A stretch of 64,000 nt of DNA, from assembly GCF_001021045.1 (NCBI RefSeq), contig NZ_CP011545.1, forward strand, positions 1,550,001 through 1,614,000. The letters are read 5' to 3'. The translations under genes and the position numbers were made by a program. Of this stretch, positions 15,082-24,295 are shown piece after piece. Below the pieces are notes generated by a model. That model had not been told where the DNA came from. It worked only from the letters and a program-made list of their open reading frames with translations, and did no database searches. The stretch is from Corynebacterium testudinoris. GTDB taxonomy: Bacteria > Actinomycetota > Actinomycetes > Mycobacteriales > Mycobacteriaceae. Each line of letters starts with the position of its first letter. The stretch's first letter is position 1.

Positions 15082-16488
15082 GTGGCAGCCAAGGAATCTT
15101 CTTCAAACAAGGCACTCACGGACGGCGGGGAGGTTTCCACTCAGGAGACGACCGAGTCCGCCCCGGTGAAGAAGGCCGCCAAAAAGGTGGCCAAGAAGGC
15201 CGCGCGCAAGGCTACGAAAAAGACTGCGCGCAAGGCCGCTAAGAAAACGACTAAGAAGTCGGCCAAGAAGACAACGGCTAAGTCGACGACCAAGGCCGAG
15301 GTGGTTGACGGGGAAGAACCCACCACCCCGGAGGACGCCGAGCAGGACACCGCTGACGACGAGACTGACGTTAATGTTGACTTCGACCCGGAGCTGGCTG
15401 AGGACGATGACGCGGAGGTCACCCTCGACGAAGACGAGTTGGGGGACGAAGCTGAGACCGAAGAGGTCGCCGAGGACGAGGGCGCTTCTGTTTGGGACGA
15501 GGACGAATCAGCCACGCTGCGCCAGGCCCGCAAGGACGCCGAGCTCACCGCGTCGGCTGACTCCGTGCGCGCGTACCTCAAGCAGATCGGTAAGGTCGCC
15601 CTCCTTAACGCCGAGCAAGAGGTGTCCCTGGCTAAGCGCATTGAGGCCGGCCTGTACGCCACCCATCGCATGGAGCAGATGGAAGCCGCTTTCGCCGGTG
15701 GCGATAAGGATGCCAAGCTCACCCCCGCGGTGAAGCGTGACCTGCGGGCTATTGCCCGCGACGGTCGGAAGGCCAAAAACCACCTGCTGGAGGCCAACCT
15801 CCGACTCGTGGTGTCGTTGGCCAAGCGCTACACCGGCCGCGGCATGGCCTTCCTCGACCTGATCCAGGAAGGCAACCTGGGCCTCATCCGTGCGGTGGAG
15901 AAGTTTGACTACACCAAGGGCTACAAGTTCTCCACGTATGCGACGTGGTGGATCCGTCAGGCCATTACCCGCGCGATGGCGGACCAGGCCCGCACGATTC
16001 GTATCCCGGTCCACATGGTCGAAGTCATCAACAAGTTGGGTCGCATTCAGCGTGAGCTGCTCCAGGATCTAGGCCGTGAGCCCACCCCGGGTGAGCTGGC
16101 CAAGGAAATGGACATCACCGAGGAGAAGGTCCTCGAGATCCAGCAGTACGCTCGTGAGCCCATCTCCCTCGACCAGACCATCGGTGATGAAGGTGACTCG
16201 CAGCTGGGTGACTTCATCGAGGATTCTGAGGCCGTGGTCGCCGTCGACGCCGTGTCCTTCACGTTGCTGCAGGATCAGCTGCAGGATGTGCTGCAGACTC
16301 TCTCCGAGCGTGAGGCGGGTGTGGTCCGCCTGCGCTTCGGCCTCACCGACGGTATGCCGCGCACGCTCGATGAGATTGGCCAGGTGTACGGGGTCACCCG
16401 TGAGCGCATCCGCCAGATCGAGTCCAAGACGATGTCGAAGCTGCGGCACCCGTCGCGCTCGCAGGTCTTGCGCGACTACCTGGACTAG
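15082..16488 (+). CDS. sigA: Principal RNA polymerase sigma factor SigA
   Basis: This 468-residue sigma-70 directs housekeeping transcription. Residues about 28-72 are a Lys/Ala-rich tail and residues 75-145 are strongly acidic. Region 1.2 follows ([20 protein letters not shown]), then regions 2.1-2.4 with [20 protein letters not shown] and [10 protein letters not shown], region 3, and region 4.2 with [20 protein letters not shown]. It reads RTLDEIGQ where SigB reads RTLDQIGR. The start is GTG with AAAGGG upstream. The acidic and basic extension distinguishes it from the shorter SigB at 23115. It stands alone between its own leader and a strong terminator. Confidence 0.97.
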   Translation: MAAKESSSNKALTDGGEVSTQETTESAPVKKAAKKVAKKAARKATKKTARKAAKKTTKKSAKKTTAKSTTKAEVVDGEEPTTPEDAEQDTADDETDVNVDFDPELAEDDDAEVTLDEDELGDEAETEEVAEDEGASVWDEDESATLRQARKDAELTASADSVRAYLKQIGKVALLNAEQEVSLAKRIEAGLYATHRMEQMEAAFAGGDKDAKLTPAVKRDLRAIARDGRKAKNHLLEANLRLVVSLAKRYTGRGMAFLDLIQEGNLGLIRAVEKFDYTKGYKFSTYATWWIRQAITRAMADQARTIRIPVHMVEVINKLGRIQRELLQDLGREPTPGELAKEMDITEEKVLEIQQYAREPISLDQTIGDEGDSQLGDFIEDSEAVVAVDAVSFTLLQDQLQDVLQTLSEREAGVVRLRFGLTDGMPRTLDEIGQVYGVTRERIRQIESKTMSKLRHPSRSQVLRDYLD

Positions 16489-16504
16489 GGTTTTCCACGC
16501 AGCA

Positions 16505-16547
16505 GCCGCCCTGTCGTTTCCTATTGGGAACGACAGGGCGGCTTTAT
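16505..16547 (+). terminator. Strong terminator after sigA
   Basis: GCCGCCCTGTCGTT (16505-16518) and AACGACAGGGCGGC (16529-16542) form a perfect 14-bp stem with a short loop. TTTATTG follows. A convergent gene ends 9 bases further on. Confidence 0.93.
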
Positions 16548-16555
16548 TGGTGGGC

Positions 16556-17815
16556 TTAGGAGGTCGCTACTGCTGCGGGATAGTGCTGCGGTAGCCCCTC
16601 TTTGCCGTAGGAGAGTCGACGGTGCAGGCGTTCAAAGGGGCCTTGCCAGCCGGCCAACTCAAAGACGTAGGCGGCGACGACGGTGATAACCCAGATGAGG
16701 AACGCGATGCCCATCTGCTTGACGATGCCGACGTCGATGCCCCAGCCGAGCATGAACGGCTGAGTAAAGATGACAAAGAGGATGGACTGGAAAAGATAGC
16801 CGCTCATGGAGCGCTTTCCCAGAGCAGTGATCGCGACGACCGGCGGGGACGGCTGGTAGTGCTCGCCTCGGGCACGGGCGGCGTCGATACGCTGTTGTAT
16901 GCCGTGGGTGGCCAGCGTGATCGCGGCGAGGATCCCCGGGCCGGTGAGCAGACCAAAACCAGAGTTCAGCGTCATGAGGAACGGCTCGAGGTTTTCCGGC
17001 AACACGCCGATGGCGGCCAATCCCCAGGGCAGCCCGATGATCATGATGACCACGACGGTGACCAGCATCCAGGCCCGCAGGGTTGAAAGATGCTCGTCCA
17101 CATTGGTGAGCACTCCGCGGCGGGCCCAGACGAAGCCGATGAGGATGAGCGGGATGATCATGAGCATGACCAGCGGCAGCATGACAGCCTGACCGAGGGC
17201 GCCCAACAGGTTGAAGCGGACGAAGGCGGCGACGCTGTCACTGCGGATCAAGTACGAGGTGTCAAAAGCCATCGCGTCGGGGTACAGCAACATCGCGACG
17301 GACGATCCGATGGTGAAGATGAGGTAAGCGCCCAGCATGCACCACGCGATGACCATGAGGGTGCGATCTTTCAGCCCGATCATCGCGGCGACGACCATGG
17401 CACACACACCGTAGGCAAACATGACGTCGCCAAAGAAAATGAGAAGCATATGCACAATGCCGAAAAGTGCCAGCCAACCGTATCTGCGCCACAACACCCG
17501 CTTGGCCTTGTCCAGGGGGAATTGGCGGCGCCACAAGCTCATGGCAATGAGCCCAACGCCGAAACCCAGGAGGGTGGCAAACATGGGCATGCCGCGGACA
17601 TGGACAAACATGGCGGCGAAAACGACCGCCGCCTTATCCACGACGGTGCCGGGACCGAAGATGCCGCCGAAGTAGTTGGCGTAATCCGCAGAGTTGGTCA
17701 GAGCCCAAGCGGTGCCGATGTTGGCCAAAGCGATGCCCAACAGCGCGATTCCTCGGGCCATGTCCGGCGCAACGTAGCGGATCTTCACTTCTCGGGTGGG
17801 CGCGGGGGTGCTCAT
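16556..17815 (-). CDS. DUF418 (YeiB-like) membrane protein
   Basis: This 419-residue membrane protein has about nine or ten hydrophobic segments. It begins with a short polar stretch, then PDMARGIALLGIALANIGTA, the typical start of YeiB/DUF418 proteins (R-G-I/F-A-L-L-G-I). It ends in the conserved DUF418 domain with GKRSMSGYLFQSILF and PFERLHRRLSYGK. The family is distantly related to membrane acyltransferases; its substrate is unknown. The start is ATG at 17815; a TTG directly before it is a possible alternative, with AAGGA 9-12 bases upstream. It follows the DUF4190-like gene by 38 bases on the same strand, suggesting a two-gene operon convergent with sigA. Confidence 0.85.
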   Translation of the reverse strand: MSTPAPTREVKIRYVAPDMARGIALLGIALANIGTAWALTNSADYANYFGGIFGPGTVVDKAAVVFAAMFVHVRGMPMFATLLGFGVGLIAMSLWRRQFPLDKAKRVLWRRYGWLALFGIVHMLLIFFGDVMFAYGVCAMVVAAMIGLKDRTLMVIAWCMLGAYLIFTIGSSVAMLLYPDAMAFDTSYLIRSDSVAAFVRFNLLGALGQAVMLPLVMLMIIPLILIGFVWARRGVLTNVDEHLSTLRAWMLVTVVVIMIIGLPWGLAAIGVLPENLEPFLMTLNSGFGLLTGPGILAAITLATHGIQQRIDAARARGEHYQPSPPVVAITALGKRSMSGYLFQSILFVIFTQPFMLGWGIDVGIVKQMGIAFLIWVITVVAAYVFELAGWQGPFERLHRRLSYGKEGLPQHYPAAVATS

Positions 17816-17853
17816 CAATACACAAGTTCCTTCAGTGATCTAAGTACCGGGCC

Positions 17854-18483
17854 CTACTGGACAGAGTTACTTGCGTTACTGGCAACGTCTTCCAAGCAGG
17901 CCTGCTGAGCGGCGGGATCTTGAATGCTCAGGCAATCCGCTATCCCCGTCTCGGTGATGACGAAGTACGCGATCACCCAGAAAGCGATAGCAGCGACGAT
18001 GGAGAGGATGGACAAAATGATCGAGGTGATGGACATGCCCATGCGTCGACCAGGACCCTGGATTCCGCGGGCCTTGACCACAGCGATGATGCCCAGAATC
18101 AGGCCGATGAGGCCGGGCACAAACGCGAAGCCCGAACCGACGATGGATACGCCGGCCACAATGGCCACAATTCCCACACCCAGAGCCCACGGAGCGACGG
18201 CATTCTTCCGCTCGTCGGCGGTGGCCCACCCGGTGTTGTCATAGGCGGCCCCGCCGTAGCCAGCCTGTCCGGCGTAGCCAGCGGCGCCGGCTGCGTTCGG
18301 GTCATAGGCGCTGTACGGAGTCTCGGAAGATGCGGCAGATGCGGCGGAGGACTCCGCTCCGTCGACCGGCGGGTTGTGGTAGCTACCGAAGTCCGGGGTG
18401 CCCTGCTCTACTTCCGGCGAGACGTCTTTCGGCTGCTGGGGGTCGGGGTTGTTGGCATTGTGAGGATCATAAGGGTTAGTCAT
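17854..18483 (-). CDS. DUF4190-like membrane protein with a low-complexity N-terminus
   Basis: This 209-residue protein has a disordered N-terminal half of about 90 residues rich in Asn, Pro, Gln, Ala, Gly and Tyr (AAGAAGYAGQAGYGG). Two transmembrane helices follow at about residues 98-134 (WALGVGIVAIVAGVSIVGSG) and 147-172. They enclose GLIGLILGIIAVVKARGIQG, typical of DUF4190. The C-terminal tail has two Cys (ADCLSIQDP, QQACLED), probably extracytoplasmic and able to form a disulfide. The function is unknown. The ATG has AAAGGTGA 7 bases upstream. It heads a likely operon with the DUF418 gene. Confidence 0.8.
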   Translation of the reverse strand: MTNPYDPHNANNPDPQQPKDVSPEVEQGTPDFGSYHNPPVDGAESSAASAASSETPYSAYDPNAAGAAGYAGQAGYGGAAYDNTGWATADERKNAVAPWALGVGIVAIVAGVSIVGSGFAFVPGLIGLILGIIAVVKARGIQGPGRRMGMSITSIILSILSIVAAIAFWVIAYFVITETGIADCLSIQDPAAQQACLEDVASNASNSVQ

Positions 18484-18615
18484 ATGGAGTCACCTTTCTT
18501 AAGGCACGAGAAATCAATCAGGTAGGTTTCGATTATTCAACTCTAAACCTTAGGGTAACCAACTTATGTTGCGCTACCTAGATTCAATATGGCACCCGAC
18601 ATCTCCTGGGTGGGT

Positions 18616-20325
18616 TTACCACTTCCGCAAATAGGCGATTCGATCTCGCAATTGCTCCGCCGAACACAGCGCGGTCGGCGGTCCTCCGCACGCGGATCGC
18701 ACTTCGGTGTGCACCGCGCCGTGGGGCCGCCCGGTGCGGGTGGCGGTGATGGACACGAGCGCGTTGAGTTCCTTCCTTAGCTGCGGGATCTCTTCACTGG
18801 CCACGCGGGAGGCGGCTGCCTGGTTGCCGGAGGACTGCCGGGCTTGCTCGTCCGCCTTTGCTGCGGCCTCACGGGCGTCGAGTTGCTCTTCTTGCCTCTT
18901 GCGCAGCAAGGCTTTCATCTGTTCGGCATCGAGAAGGCCGGGCAGACCCAAGTAGTCGGCCTCTTCATCGGAGCCGGAGAGCGTGGCGGTGCCGTAGGTG
19001 GAACCGTCATAGATGAGCGAATCCAGCTCCGCGTCGGCGCCGAGGGATTCGTAGCCTTTCTCGTCGTCCTTCTCCGTTTGTTCCCGGTTGGCCTCCGCCA
19101 GGGCTTCGTCATCCCAGCCTTCCTTGGGCCGGTCGGGCTTGCCCAGGACGTGATCACGGGAGGTTTCTAGCTTGGCCGCCAGATCCAAGAGGACGGGCAC
19201 GCTGGGGAGGAAGACCGAAGCGGTCTCCCCCGGCATGCGGGAACGCACGAAACGGCCGATGGCCTGGGCGAAAAAGAGCGGGGTGGAGGCCGAGGTGGCG
19301 TAAATTCCCACGGCCAGCCGGGGAACGTCAACGCCTTCGGAGACCATGCGTACGGCCACCATCCATTCATCGGTGGAAGCGTTGAACTCTTCGATGCGCT
19401 TCGACGATCCTGGCTCGTCCGAGAGGATCACCGCGACGGGCGTGCTGGACATGGTGCGCAGGATGGAGGCGTAGGCGCGAGCCGTGGTGGTGTCGGTGGC
19501 GATGACGAGGCCGCCGGCGTCGGGCATGTTGCGCCGCAGCTGCTGCAGGCGGGTGTGGGCGGCGGCGAGCACCGCCGGGACCCAGTCCCCCTTGGGATCA
19601 AGCGCAGTTTTCCACGCCCGGGCGGTTTGTTCGGGACTGAGCGGTTCCCCGAGACGAGCCGCATATTCCTCGCCAGCACTGGTGCGCCAGCGGGCCTCAC
19701 CGGAGTAGGCGAGGAAGACCACGGGACGCACGACGCCGTCGGCGAGGGCATCGGCGTAGCCGTAGGTATGGTCGGCTCGGGATACGAGGTGGCCTTCCCC
19801 GTCCTCCTCGTAGCGAACGAAGGGGATGGGGGAATCGTCGGAACGGAAGGGCGTACCGGTGAGGGCGAGGCGGTGAACGGCATCGTCGTAGGCTTCGCGG
19901 ATGCCATCGCCCCAGCTCTTGGCGTCGCCGCCGTGGTGGATCTCATCGAGAATCACCAGCGAGCGCTTCGCCGTGCACACCCCGCGGTGCTTGTAGGGGT
20001 GCATGGAGACTTGGGCGTAGGTAACCACGACGCCGTCGTAGGCAGGGTTTACCGCCGAGGAATTGGTGAAGTAAGGGTCGAGGGACAGGCCCACCCGGGC
20101 GGCCGCGTCGGCCCACTGCACCTTGAGGTGTTCGGTGGGAACGACAACGATGATGCGGTCGACGACGCGCGTGGAGGCCAGTTCGGTGGCCACGCGCAGC
20201 GCGAAGGTGGTCTTGCCTGCCCCCGGGGTTGCGACGGCGAGGAAGTCTTTTGGCTTGTGGAGCAGAAACTTGGTCAGAGCCGCCCGCTGCCAGGCGCGCA
20301 GCTGCCCCGTGTTTCCCCCACTCAC
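18616..20325 (-). CDS. Superfamily 2 DEAD/DEAH-type helicase
   Basis: This 569-residue helicase has Walker A ATPGAGKTT (32-40), motif Ia around VVVPTEHLKVQW, DEIH at 127-130 (ILDEIHHGG), motif III LALTGTPFRSD, and C-terminal motifs MVSEGVDVPR and QAIGRFVRSR. The last 150 residues are a charged, Ala/Gln-rich region likely to be coiled coil. The type is close to restriction-helicase and UvrB/XPB-like SF2 enzymes, but no nuclease domain or specificity subunit is nearby, so a restriction role is not supported. Its GTG start overlaps the DUF3039 stop by four bases, indicating translational coupling. Confidence 0.87.
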   Translation of the reverse strand: MSGGNTGQLRAWQRAALTKFLLHKPKDFLAVATPGAGKTTFALRVATELASTRVVDRIIVVVPTEHLKVQWADAAARVGLSLDPYFTNSSAVNPAYDGVVVTYAQVSMHPYKHRGVCTAKRSLVILDEIHHGGDAKSWGDGIREAYDDAVHRLALTGTPFRSDDSPIPFVRYEEDGEGHLVSRADHTYGYADALADGVVRPVVFLAYSGEARWRTSAGEEYAARLGEPLSPEQTARAWKTALDPKGDWVPAVLAAAHTRLQQLRRNMPDAGGLVIATDTTTARAYASILRTMSSTPVAVILSDEPGSSKRIEEFNASTDEWMVAVRMVSEGVDVPRLAVGIYATSASTPLFFAQAIGRFVRSRMPGETASVFLPSVPVLLDLAAKLETSRDHVLGKPDRPKEGWDDEALAEANREQTEKDDEKGYESLGADAELDSLIYDGSTYGTATLSGSDEEADYLGLPGLLDAEQMKALLRKRQEEQLDAREAAAKADEQARQSSGNQAAASRVASEEIPQLRKELNALVSITATRTGRPHGAVHTEVRSACGGPPTALCSAEQLRDRIAYLRKW

Positions 20326-20573
20326 TTCTTGCGCAGGCCCTGGTAGATCCGTTCGCAGTCGGGGCAGACGGGGGAACCGGGCTTGGCAGATTTAGTCACC
20401 GGGAAGGTCTCGCCGCACAGGGCGACGACCATTTTCCCACTCACCGCAGAATCGACGATCTGGTTCTTCTTGACATAGTGGAAGAACTTCGGGGTTCCGT
20501 CGTCGAGCTGTGTGTCTTCGTTGACGTCGGGGCGTTCGATGGTCTTCGTACTAGTTCTCACGCCCACCATCAT
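20322..20573 (-). CDS. DUF3039 family small zinc-finger-like protein
   Basis: This protein has about 83 residues. Its C-terminal half has Cys in ALCGETFPV and a PVCPDCERIY pair, a plausible metal site. The conserved core TPKFFHYVKKNQIVDSAVSG identifies DUF3039, an actinobacterial family of unknown function. The start is uncertain: ATG at 20573, ATG at 20570 or GTG at 20561 are all possible, and none has a clear ribosome binding site. It is the first gene of a two-gene unit with the helicase, whose start codon overlaps its stop, which suggests the two act together. Confidence 0.78.
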   Translation of the reverse strand: MMVGVRTSTKTIERPDVNEDTQLDDGTPKFFHYVKKNQIVDSAVSGKMVVALCGETFPVTKSAKPGSPVCPDCERIYQGLRKK

Positions 20574-20604
20574 GCCCCACGGGGTCCATTTTGGCACACA
20601 GGGC

Positions 20605-20610
20605 TACCCT
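20605..20610 (+). promoter_or_regulatory. Candidate -10 hexamer for the leaderless DUF3099 gene
   Basis: TACCCT lies exactly 7 bases before the ATG at 20618. No purine-rich ribosome site is present. Confidence 0.5.
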
Positions 20611-20617
20611 GAGCAGT

Positions 20618-21088
20618 ATGAATCAGGACACCTTCGACGACGAGCCCGACAATGGGCAGCCGCAACGTCGTCAGCGAAGATTTGGGCGTCGCAATGCCCA
20701 ACTGATTACGGATGCCCGCCGCTCCCCCGACCAAGACCGGCGACATCGCGAGCGGGTGTATTCCTGGTTGCAGCTGTCCCGCCTGCCCTTTCTTTTTCTC
20801 AGCGCGGCGACCTACCTGTGGTGGGAGAATTGGTGGGTCTCGGGTGTGTTGTTCCTTATCTCTGTTCCGCTACCGTGGATAGCGGTGGTCATTGCCAATG
20901 GGCATGGGGAACCGCGGGATAAACGCCAAGCTCAGATCTATAAACCGGCGGCGGCGCGGGAGTATTACGCGCAGCTGGAGGCGAAGCGTCTGGAAGCTTT
21001 AGAAGCCCCCTCCTCCCCTGGCTTGCCGCCAGCGACTGCCCCTGACGTTATTGATCACGACGACACCCCGGAAGGCCACCACCAGTGA
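20618..21088 (+). CDS. DUF3099 family membrane protein
   Basis: This 156-residue protein has a basic N-terminus (RRQRRFGRRNAQLITDARRS). It has two transmembrane segments at about residues 52-68 (LSRLPFLFLSAATYLWW) and 73-92 (VSGVLFLISVPLPWIAVVI), then a cytoplasmic tail with a Pro-rich end. LITDARRSP and the paired helices match the actinobacterial DUF3099 family; its function is unknown. It begins a three-gene unit: its stop overlaps the methyltransferase GTG by four bases, and that gene's stop overlaps dtd in the same way. Together with the leaderless-type promoter, this suggests tight co-expression. Confidence 0.82.
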   Translation: MNQDTFDDEPDNGQPQRRQRRFGRRNAQLITDARRSPDQDRRHRERVYSWLQLSRLPFLFLSAATYLWWENWWVSGVLFLISVPLPWIAVVIANGHGEPRDKRQAQIYKPAAAREYYAQLEAKRLEALEAPSSPGLPPATAPDVIDHDDTPEGHHQ

Positions 21089-22608
21089 CCCGTTCTCCCC
21101 TCACGCACCTTGCTCCAGAGCTCGTCCGGGTTTTCCAGGACACCGGTTTCACCGCCGACGGCATTGCCGCTTATGTGGGTCCGGATGTCCACGCTGCGTT
21201 GTATCGCCGGGAGCCCGCCGTCGTCCGGCGCGCCACGGCGGATGGTTCCCGCTTCGCGGGCCTCATCCGCACCTTTATCCTCCGGGATCCCCTCCCGGCC
21301 ACCGCCTTCGCCGATCTAGTTGGTGCGAGCCTGGCGGCTTCGCTTATCGACGCCCGCGTGGCAGACGTCGACCCACACGGCACCGTCCGCGTCACGCTGG
21401 ATGTCCAGCCGCACACCATCGTTGGTGTCAATCGGTGGGTCTTCTCCGATGGAGATGCCACGTTCACCGGGCAGGCCCCCGGCGCCGACCACGTTGTCGG
21501 CGTCGGCGGGGCCAGCCTGTCGTTGTTGCAGGCCACACCCGCCACCCCCACCGGATCTGTTCTCGATCTGGGGACCGGCTCCGGGGTCCAGGCCCTCGGT
21601 CAGGTGGGCTACGCCGAATCGATCACCGCTACGGACATCCACCCCCGCGCCCTCGACCTCGCCGAGGCCACCTTTGCCGGGGCTGGGGCCACCGACATTG
21701 AGCTACTCGAAGGGCCGTGGTTCGAACCAGTGGCCGGGCGCCGCTTTGACCGGATCGTGGCCAATCCACCCTTCGTCGTGGGCCTCCCTGAGGTGGGACA
21801 CGTGTACCGGGATTCGGGCCTCAACCTCGATGCCGCCAGCGAGCTCGTCGTGTCGCAGGCTGCCGACCATTTGAATGGCGGCGGCACGGCACATGTGTTG
21901 GCTGCCTGGGTGCACACGCCGGAATCGACGTGGCAGGAGCGGGTAGCCTCGTGGATCCCTGACCATGGCGTGTCGGCGTGGTTTTTGGAAAGAGACGTCG
22001 CCGACCCGGCCCTGTACGTGGGCACGTGGCTGCGCGATGAGACGGTCGATCCCCTATCGCCGGAAGGCGAGGCCCGCACGAACGCGTGGCTGGATCATTT
22101 CGATGCTCACCATGTCACCGGCATTGGCTTTGGCTTCGTCGCCCTACGCAACATCGGTGACTCCCCCTCCGAGGTCGTCGCCGAAACGATGACCCAGACC
22201 TTCACCGACCCCTTAGGCCCCGAGGTCGAGGAGTACTTCGAGCGGGCGCAGTGGCTGCGCAACCGCGGGGTCGAGGACATCATGTCCGCTCGGTTCTTCG
22301 CCCGACCTGGCCTCGTCAAAGAGAACATCTCCATGTCCGACGCAGAAGCAGGGGTCGGCTTCGTGGAAGCCGCATTGCGGCTGACCCGGACCGATGGGCC
22401 GCGGTGGAGTCACGACGTCGATAAGCATGTTGCAGCGTTGGTGTCCGGGCTCCACCCGCAGGGCCTCAGCCTGGGCGAAACCATCGGGCTCTACGCGATG
22501 GCGCAAGGTGTCGATGAGGAGGAGCTCATGCACGTGGCACTACCGCCGTTCGTCGACCTCATTCGGCGCGGGATGATCGTCCCGACCGATCTGGACGGGC
22601 AGAAATGA
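21085..22608 (+). CDS. Class I SAM-dependent methyltransferase, HemK/RsmC-like
   Basis: This 507-residue protein has a Rossmann methyltransferase core in the middle. Motif I is [13 protein letters not shown] (LDLGTGSG 160-167), motif II is [14 protein letters not shown], and motif IV is IVANPPF (NPPF 227-230). NPPF methyltransferases modify an amino group of adenine, guanine or glutamine. The N-terminal 150 residues and C-terminal 200 residues form extra domains found only in the actinobacterial version. No restriction partner is present, so an RNA or protein substrate is more likely than a restriction-modification role. The GTG start overlaps the DUF3099 stop by four bases. Confidence 0.85.
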   Translation: MTRSPLTHLAPELVRVFQDTGFTADGIAAYVGPDVHAALYRREPAVVRRATADGSRFAGLIRTFILRDPLPATAFADLVGASLAASLIDARVADVDPHGTVRVTLDVQPHTIVGVNRWVFSDGDATFTGQAPGADHVVGVGGASLSLLQATPATPTGSVLDLGTGSGVQALGQVGYAESITATDIHPRALDLAEATFAGAGATDIELLEGPWFEPVAGRRFDRIVANPPFVVGLPEVGHVYRDSGLNLDAASELVVSQAADHLNGGGTAHVLAAWVHTPESTWQERVASWIPDHGVSAWFLERDVADPALYVGTWLRDETVDPLSPEGEARTNAWLDHFDAHHVTGIGFGFVALRNIGDSPSEVVAETMTQTFTDPLGPEVEEYFERAQWLRNRGVEDIMSARFFARPGLVKENISMSDAEAGVGFVEAALRLTRTDGPRWSHDVDKHVAALVSGLHPQGLSLGETIGLYAMAQGVDEEELMHVALPPFVDLIRRGMIVPTDLDGQK

Positions 22609-23027
22609 AAGCGGTACTGACCCGGGTGAGTTCGGCGTCTGTCACCGTCGACGGCGAAATCGTCGGACAGATCGGCACCGGCCTGTTGGCCCTGGTCGGA
22701 GTAGGCCGCGATGATGCTGCCGACGCCTGGGACACCATGGTGCGCAAAATCGCCGAACTACGCATCCTCGACGGAGAACTCAGCGTCGAAGACGCCGGCG
22801 CGTCAGTTCTGCTGGTAAGCCAATTCACCCTGCACGGCCGGACCGCCAAAGGTCGCCGACCCAGCTGGTCGGACGCCGCCCCAGGCGACATGGCTGAACC
22901 CATCATCGCGCGAATTGCCGAAGGGTTACGCGCCCGAGGAATCCACGTGGAGCAGGGCCGATTTGGCGCCATGATGCAGGTCACCTCAGTCAACGAAGGA
23001 CCCTTTACCGTCCTCGTCGAATGCTGA
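22605..23027 (+). CDS. dtd: D-aminoacyl-tRNA deacylase
   Basis: This 140-residue protein removes D-amino acids (and glycine mischarged on tRNA-Ala) from tRNA. Both signature motifs are present: SQFTL at 72-76 with the Thr at its active site, and NEGPFT at 130-135, the Gly-cisPro loop. The length is that of a normal Dtd subunit (homodimer). ATGA overlaps the stop of the methyltransferase gene, showing an operon. The sigB promoter begins about 20 bases after the stop, without an obvious terminator. Confidence 0.95.
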   Translation: MKAVLTRVSSASVTVDGEIVGQIGTGLLALVGVGRDDAADAWDTMVRKIAELRILDGELSVEDAGASVLLVSQFTLHGRTAKGRRPSWSDAAPGDMAEPIIARIAEGLRARGIHVEQGRFGAMMQVTSVNEGPFTVLVEC

Positions 23028-23048
23028 AAAAGACGACTGAGAGTTTCC

Positions 23049-23077
23049 GGGAACAAATGACAGCGGTAGTGCGTTGT
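23049..23077 (+). promoter_or_regulatory. SigH-type promoter of sigB
   Basis: GGGAAC (23049-23054) and CGTTGT (23072-23077) are separated by 17 bases. This matches the ECF SigH pattern known in Corynebacterium (GGAA, 17-19 bases, cGTT). It lies 38 bases before the sigB start, so transcripts would carry a short leader with the AGGAGG ribosome site. Confidence 0.75.
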
Positions 23078-23114
23078 CATAGTAAGACCGGCGAAACCAC
23101 AGGAGGCTGCACTC

Positions 23115-24107
23115 ATGACAAACCCTTCCCCGCAGGAATTGGATGTTGAGGAGCCCCGCGACCGCGGCAGCCGTCGTGGGCAAACTAATGACAACCCCTC
23201 CGCGGACCTCGTCCGCGTATACCTCAACGGAATCGGCAAAACCGCTCTGTTGACCGCAGAAGATGAAGTGGAACTCGCCCAGCGCATTGAAGTAGGGCTT
23301 TATGCCGATTACCTGCTGACCGCCCCGGACAAGCAGCTCACCCGCGCCATGAAGCGCGACCTTAAAGTCCTGGTCAAGGAGGGAAACAAGGCTCGCTCCC
23401 ACCTGCTGGAAGCTAACCTGCGCCTCGTTGTCTCCCTGGCCAAGCGCTACACCGGCCGCGGGATGCCGCTCCTGGACCTCATTCAGGAGGGAAACTTGGG
23501 CCTCATTCGCGCGATGGAGAAGTTCGATTACGCCAAGGGATTTAAGTTCTCTACCTACGCAACGTGGTGGATCCGCCAGGCCATTACCCGCGGTATGGCT
23601 GATCAGTCCCGCACCATTCGCCTGCCCGTTCACCTGGTTGAGCAAGTGAATAAGCTCTCCCGCATCAAGCGCGAGCTCTACCAATCCCTCGGGCGCGAAG
23701 CCACCAATGAGGAACTCGCGGAAGAATCCGGCATCGATGAATCGAAGATCGAGATGCTCCTGCGCCAATCCCGCGACCCGGTGAGCTTGGACATGCCGGT
23801 CGGTGCGGACGAAGAAGCTCCCCTCGGCGACTTTATTGAGGACGCGGAAGCAACCGACGCGGAGACTGCCGTGGTCGCTTCCATGCGTCACTCCGATATC
23901 CGCGCCGTCCTGGACACGCTGGAAGAGCGCGAGCAAGACGTCATCCGTCTGCGCTACGGCCTCGACGATGGTGTACCCCGCACCCTTGACCAGATCGGCC
24001 GCCGCTTCGGGCTCTCCCGCGAACGCGTCCGCCAGATCGAACGCGAAGTGATGAGCAAGCTCCGCGACGGGCACCGCGCCGACCGTCTGCGCGAATACGC
24101 AATGTAA
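23115..24107 (+). CDS. sigB: Primary-like sigma factor SigB
   Basis: This 330-residue group 2 sigma-70 is used in transition phase and stress in Corynebacterium. It lacks the Lys-rich and acidic extension of SigA but has region 1.2 ([20 protein letters not shown]), region 2 ([34 protein letters not shown]), region 3 and region 4.2 ([20 protein letters not shown]). AGGAGG stands 11 bases before the ATG. It is followed by a terminator and then dtxR, the standard Corynebacterium order. The SigH-type promoter upstream implies induction by heat or thiol stress. Confidence 0.97.
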   Translation: MTNPSPQELDVEEPRDRGSRRGQTNDNPSADLVRVYLNGIGKTALLTAEDEVELAQRIEVGLYADYLLTAPDKQLTRAMKRDLKVLVKEGNKARSHLLEANLRLVVSLAKRYTGRGMPLLDLIQEGNLGLIRAMEKFDYAKGFKFSTYATWWIRQAITRGMADQSRTIRLPVHLVEQVNKLSRIKRELYQSLGREATNEELAEESGIDESKIEMLLRQSRDPVSLDMPVGADEEAPLGDFIEDAEATDAETAVVASMRHSDIRAVLDTLEEREQDVIRLRYGLDDGVPRTLDQIGRRFGLSRERVRQIEREVMSKLRDGHRADRLREYAM

Positions 24108-24119
24108 CCATCCCACCCC

Positions 24120-24162
24120 GACCCGCCAGCCATTCCGATCCCCGGAGCTGGCGGGTCTTCTC
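24120..24162 (+). terminator. Terminator after sigB
   Basis: GACCCGCCAGC (24120-24130) and GCTGGCGGGTC (24147-24157) form an 11-bp perfect stem. TTCTCC follows. Confidence 0.85.
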
Positions 24163-24171
24163 CCCTGTTCG

Positions 24172-24209
24172 CCCTCACCCCTGGGATCGAACCCAGGGAC
24201 GAGTGAGGG
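24172..24209. repeat. Nested inverted repeat upstream of dtxR
   Basis: Outer arms CCCTCAC (24172-24178) and GTGAGGG (24203-24209) enclose CCCTGGG (24179-24185) and CCCAGGG (24192-24198). They can form a 14-bp interrupted stem between the sigB terminator and the candidate dtxR -10 at 24214. Confidence 0.75.
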
Positions 24210-24213
24210 TATT

Positions 24214-24219
24214 TAGGCT
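24214..24219 (+). promoter_or_regulatory. Candidate dtxR -10 overlapping a DtxR-like half site
   Basis: TAGGCT lies about 80 bases before the dtxR start. The context TTTAGGCTAAAGTTAG resembles one half of the DtxR operator (TTAGGTTAGGCTAACCTAA), so weak autoregulation is possible but unproven. Confidence 0.35.
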
Positions 24220-24295
24220 AAAGTTAGACGCATTGACTCCCGCCGGAACCTCCGACGGTAAGTCCCCAAAGTTCACTGCAGAAAGGGTCTTCCTC

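Noticed and set aside
18616..22608. Defence island or restriction-modification system (helicase plus NPPF methyltransferase)
   Set aside because: The two genes are on opposite strands. Each is coupled to small conserved housekeeping families (DUF3039, DUF3099, Dtd), and no nuclease or specificity subunit is present.
22986..24116. 376-codon minus-strand frame opposite sigB
   Set aside because: It lies wholly antisense to sigB, which has all sigma regions. No start signal is present.
24172..24209. tRNA or tRNA fragment upstream of dtxR
   Set aside because: The T-arm-like core pairs with a 6-base loop, not 7, and no anticodon or D-arm can be placed.
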